A stretch of DNA of 7,296 nt, taken from contig JAKSDL010000943.1 of the NCBI GenBank assembly GCA_022360105.1, positions 1 to 7,296 on the forward strand, given 5' to 3'. This DNA comes from Pseudomonadota bacterium (GTDB lineage Bacteria > SAR324 > XYD2-FULL-50-16 > JAHJRI01). Shown here one piece after another: positions 5,339-7,296 of this stretch (its first letter is position 1; each line of letters starts with the position of its first letter). The position numbers and the translations under genes were made by a program. Below the pieces are notes generated by a model. It was not told the origin of the DNA. It was given only the letters and a program-made list of their open reading frames with translations, and searched no databases.

Positions 5339-7296
5339 AGGTTAACAGCACATTTTTTATAATCGGGTTGCTTGGACATGGGGCAGAACGCATCAAGAGT
5401 GACTTCATTGATCAGGAATTTCTCATCAAAAAACGGCACAAACACCTGGCCTCGCGGCGGTACCCCACGCCCGTTTATATTGGCAGTCATCACAATGGAC
5501 CCTCTTTTTGATGAAATTTTCACCTGATCGCCGTTAACAATCCCAAGTTGCTCAGCATCGTTGGGATTGATCTCGACATAGGCAGCCGGCATTGCTCCGT
5601 GCAGCACCGGGACTCTTCTGGTCATGGAGCCGGTGTGCCAATGCTCCAATACCCGGCCGGTGTTCAGCCAAAAAGGATATTTCCTGTCCGGAGATTCCGC
5701 GGCCGGTTCATAAGGCCTTAACAGGATGCGAGCCCGATGATCCGGCTTTCCGTAAAAATCGAAATCCTTGCCCTTGGCTGCCGGGTCATATTTGGCGTTG
5801 TAGCGCCACTTGGTTTCCTTGCCGTTTACAAATGGCCATTGTACACCGGACCGTTGCTTAAGAACCTTGTACGGAGCGACCCGGTGTTTGGGGTTGTCGT
5901 GGAATTGCGAATATTCGTTCCAGATATCTTCAATATAGGTTTTCCGACTCCAGGGGAACTTATCCCGGTAGCCCAACCTTCTTGCTACCTCAATGATCTG
6001 CCAGGTGTCACACATGGCCTCACCCTGTGCCGGCACGATCTGCTCAAAATGTTGCGTTCTTCGCTCCGAATTGCCGAAAAATCCTTCGCGTTCGATCCAC
6101 ATGGCTGCAGGCAGGATAACATCAGCCACATCCGTGGTTGGTGTGGGGTAGACATCGGAAACCACCAGAAAACGATCGTTCTTTTTAGCTCCGTTGCGAT
6201 ATCTAACCAGGTTAGGCATTGTGACCATGGGATTGGTTACCTGGACCCACATGAAACGAATATCTCCCCGGTCCAAGGCCCTGAACATTTCAACCGTATG
6301 ATAACTTGGTTTGGGATCGATATTGCTGACAGGGACTTTCCAGATCTTGGCGGCAAATTCCCGGTGTTTCTTGTTGGCAACCACACCGTAAGGGAGCTTG
6401 TGGGTGAGCGTTCCAACTTCGCGCACTGTTCCGCAGGCACTAGGTTGACCTGTCAATGAGAAGGGACTGTTACCCGGGGAGGAGATCTTTCCAACCAGTA
6501 AATGAATATTGTACACCAGGTTGTTGATCCAGGTTCCCCTGGTGTGCTGATTCATTCCCATGCACCAGAAAGAGGTTACCCTCAGCTTGGGGTCACCATA
6601 AAGAGCCGCCAGGTATTTTATATCCGCTGCAGACACACCTGAAATTTTTTCAACTTTTTCCGGGGTATAATCTTTCAGGAACTGTTTAAACGCATTGAAA
6701 TCGACTTTGTTAAGCTTATCGCTGAACTTGAAATGATCTTCTGTTCCGTACCCGATATTGGTCTTGCCCTCGTGGAAGGAGACATGTTTGTTGACAAATC
6801 GTTTGTCAACCCAGCCATTGCGGATAATTTCATAACAAATAGCATTGGCTACCGCCAGGTCGGTTTGCGGTCTGAAGAGGATTGATTTGTCTGAAGCTAG
6901 ACTTGTGCGGGTACTGCGGGTGGCAAAATCGATTATTTTTACGTGCTTTTTTTGTTTTCGGTTGGCTACCATGCGTGAGAAAAGCACGGGATGCATTTCG
7001 GCCATGTTATTACCCCAGGTGACAAACACATCCGCATGGTCAATATCATCATAACATCCCATGGGTTCATCCATGCCAAAGCTGGTCATGAAACCAACCA
7101 CCGCGCTGGCCATACAAAGCCTGGCGTTTGCTTCCACATTGTTGGTACCGATACAACCCTTGAACAATTTGGATGCTGCATAACCATCAGGAATGGTCCA
7201 CTGACCCGAACCATACATGGCGACCGCATCCTTGCCATGGTTTTTGATCGTTTCTTTCATCTTGTCGGCAACGATATCCAAAGCTTCGGAAACCGG
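5326..7296 (-). CDS. napA: Periplasmic nitrate reductase catalytic subunit NapA (5' partial)
   Basis: Molybdenum enzyme of the DMSO reductase family that reduces nitrate to nitrite in the periplasm using bis-MGD. 656 residues are visible; the frame runs off the right edge without a start (PVSEAL precedes the TTG at 7279-7281, which is internal). By comparison with E. coli NapA about 110-120 residues are missing, including the Tat signal and the [4Fe-4S] cysteines. Visible NapA hallmarks, numbered in the fragment: YGSGQWTI (28-35), the NARLCMASAVVGF block with Cys61 as the Mo ligand, GMDEPMGCYDD (74-84), then further on GMNQHTRGTW, FSLTGQPSACGTVREVG, WIEREGFFGNSERRTQ, LEHWHTGSMTRRVP and the C-terminal KKCAVNLEKA. 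A Cys ligand and the WHTGSMTRRVP segment separate it from NarG (Asp ligand) and from formate dehydrogenases. No frameshift or stop interrupts it. It heads the visible operon and is translationally coupled to the NapB-like gene. Confidence 0.96.
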   Translation of the reverse strand, partial: PVSEALDIVADKMKETIKNHGKDAVAMYGSGQWTIPDGYAASKLFKGCIGTNNVEANARLCMASAVVGFMTSFGMDEPMGCYDDIDHADVFVTWGNNMAEMHPVLFSRMVANRKQKKHVKIIDFATRSTRTSLASDKSILFRPQTDLAVANAICYEIIRNGWVDKRFVNKHVSFHEGKTNIGYGTEDHFKFSDKLNKVDFNAFKQFLKDYTPEKVEKISGVSAADIKYLAALYGDPKLRVTSFWCMGMNQHTRGTWINNLVYNIHLLVGKISSPGNSPFSLTGQPSACGTVREVGTLTHKLPYGVVANKKHREFAAKIWKVPVSNIDPKPSYHTVEMFRALDRGDIRFMWVQVTNPMVTMPNLVRYRNGAKKNDRFLVVSDVYPTPTTDVADVILPAAMWIEREGFFGNSERRTQHFEQIVPAQGEAMCDTWQIIEVARRLGYRDKFPWSRKTYIEDIWNEYSQFHDNPKHRVAPYKVLKQRSGVQWPFVNGKETKWRYNAKYDPAAKGKDFDFYGKPDHRARILLRPYEPAAESPDRKYPFWLNTGRVLEHWHTGSMTRRVPVLHGAMPAAYVEINPNDAEQLGIVNGDQVKISSKRGSIVMTANINGRGVPPRGQVFVPFFDEKFLINEVTLDAFCPMSKQPDYKKCAVNLEKA

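Noticed and set aside
4262..5362. Long plus-strand frames opposite the two cytochrome genes.
   Set aside because: They are antisense to genes with clear heme motifs and signal sequences, and show no features of their own.
5737..6459. A 240-residue plus-strand open frame opposite napA.
   Set aside because: It lies wholly antisense to a well-conserved NapA coding region and its protein has no domain features; it is a shadow frame.
7279..7281. TTG as a possible start codon for NapA.
   Set aside because: The frame stays open to the window edge, and the preceding residues (PVSEA) fit the internal NapA sequence before the DxxADK segment; the true start and the Fe-S domain lie outside.

Overview
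The window looks like a piece of chromosome from a Gram-negative, anaerobically respiring bacterium of moderate GC content. All genes lie on the minus strand. Exported c-type cytochromes, a Tat-exported Fe-S lipoprotein, a DsrP/HmcC-like NrfD membrane subunit and a periplasmic nitrate reductase together resemble Desulfobacterota-type respiratory clusters. No rRNA or other phylogenetic marker is present, so the taxonomy is a guess.

Layout, in transcription order from the right edge. (1) 7296-5326: most of napA, the molybdenum catalytic subunit of periplasmic nitrate reductase, with its N-terminus cut off by the window edge. (2) 5326-4643: a membrane-anchored tetraheme cytochrome that reads as two NapB-like diheme modules in tandem, overlapping the napA stop by one base. 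(3) 4624-3986: a tetraheme cytochrome lipoprotein. (4) 3885-2932: a Tat-type ferredoxin-like lipoprotein with four Fe-S cluster motifs, the first lacking one cysteine. (5) 2894-1677: a ten-helix NrfD/PsrC-family quinone-interacting membrane protein. A strong hairpin follows six bases later. Then come an intergenic array of five alternating REP-like hairpins (1321-1612), an unrelated EamA-family (DMT) transporter (1152-226), and 225 bases with no recognisable gene.

The five respiratory genes probably form one operon encoding one electron-transfer chain: quinol oxidised at the NrfD-like protein, electrons passed through the Fe-S lipoprotein and the two multiheme cytochromes to NapA, and nitrate reduced to nitrite in the periplasm. 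No napC, napG, napH, napD or napF is visible, though some could lie beyond the right edge. The two points of most interest are the apparent NrfCD-type wiring of a Nap enzyme and the duplicated NapB. No wholly unknown system is evident. The EamA gene and REP array appear to be ordinary flanking material.
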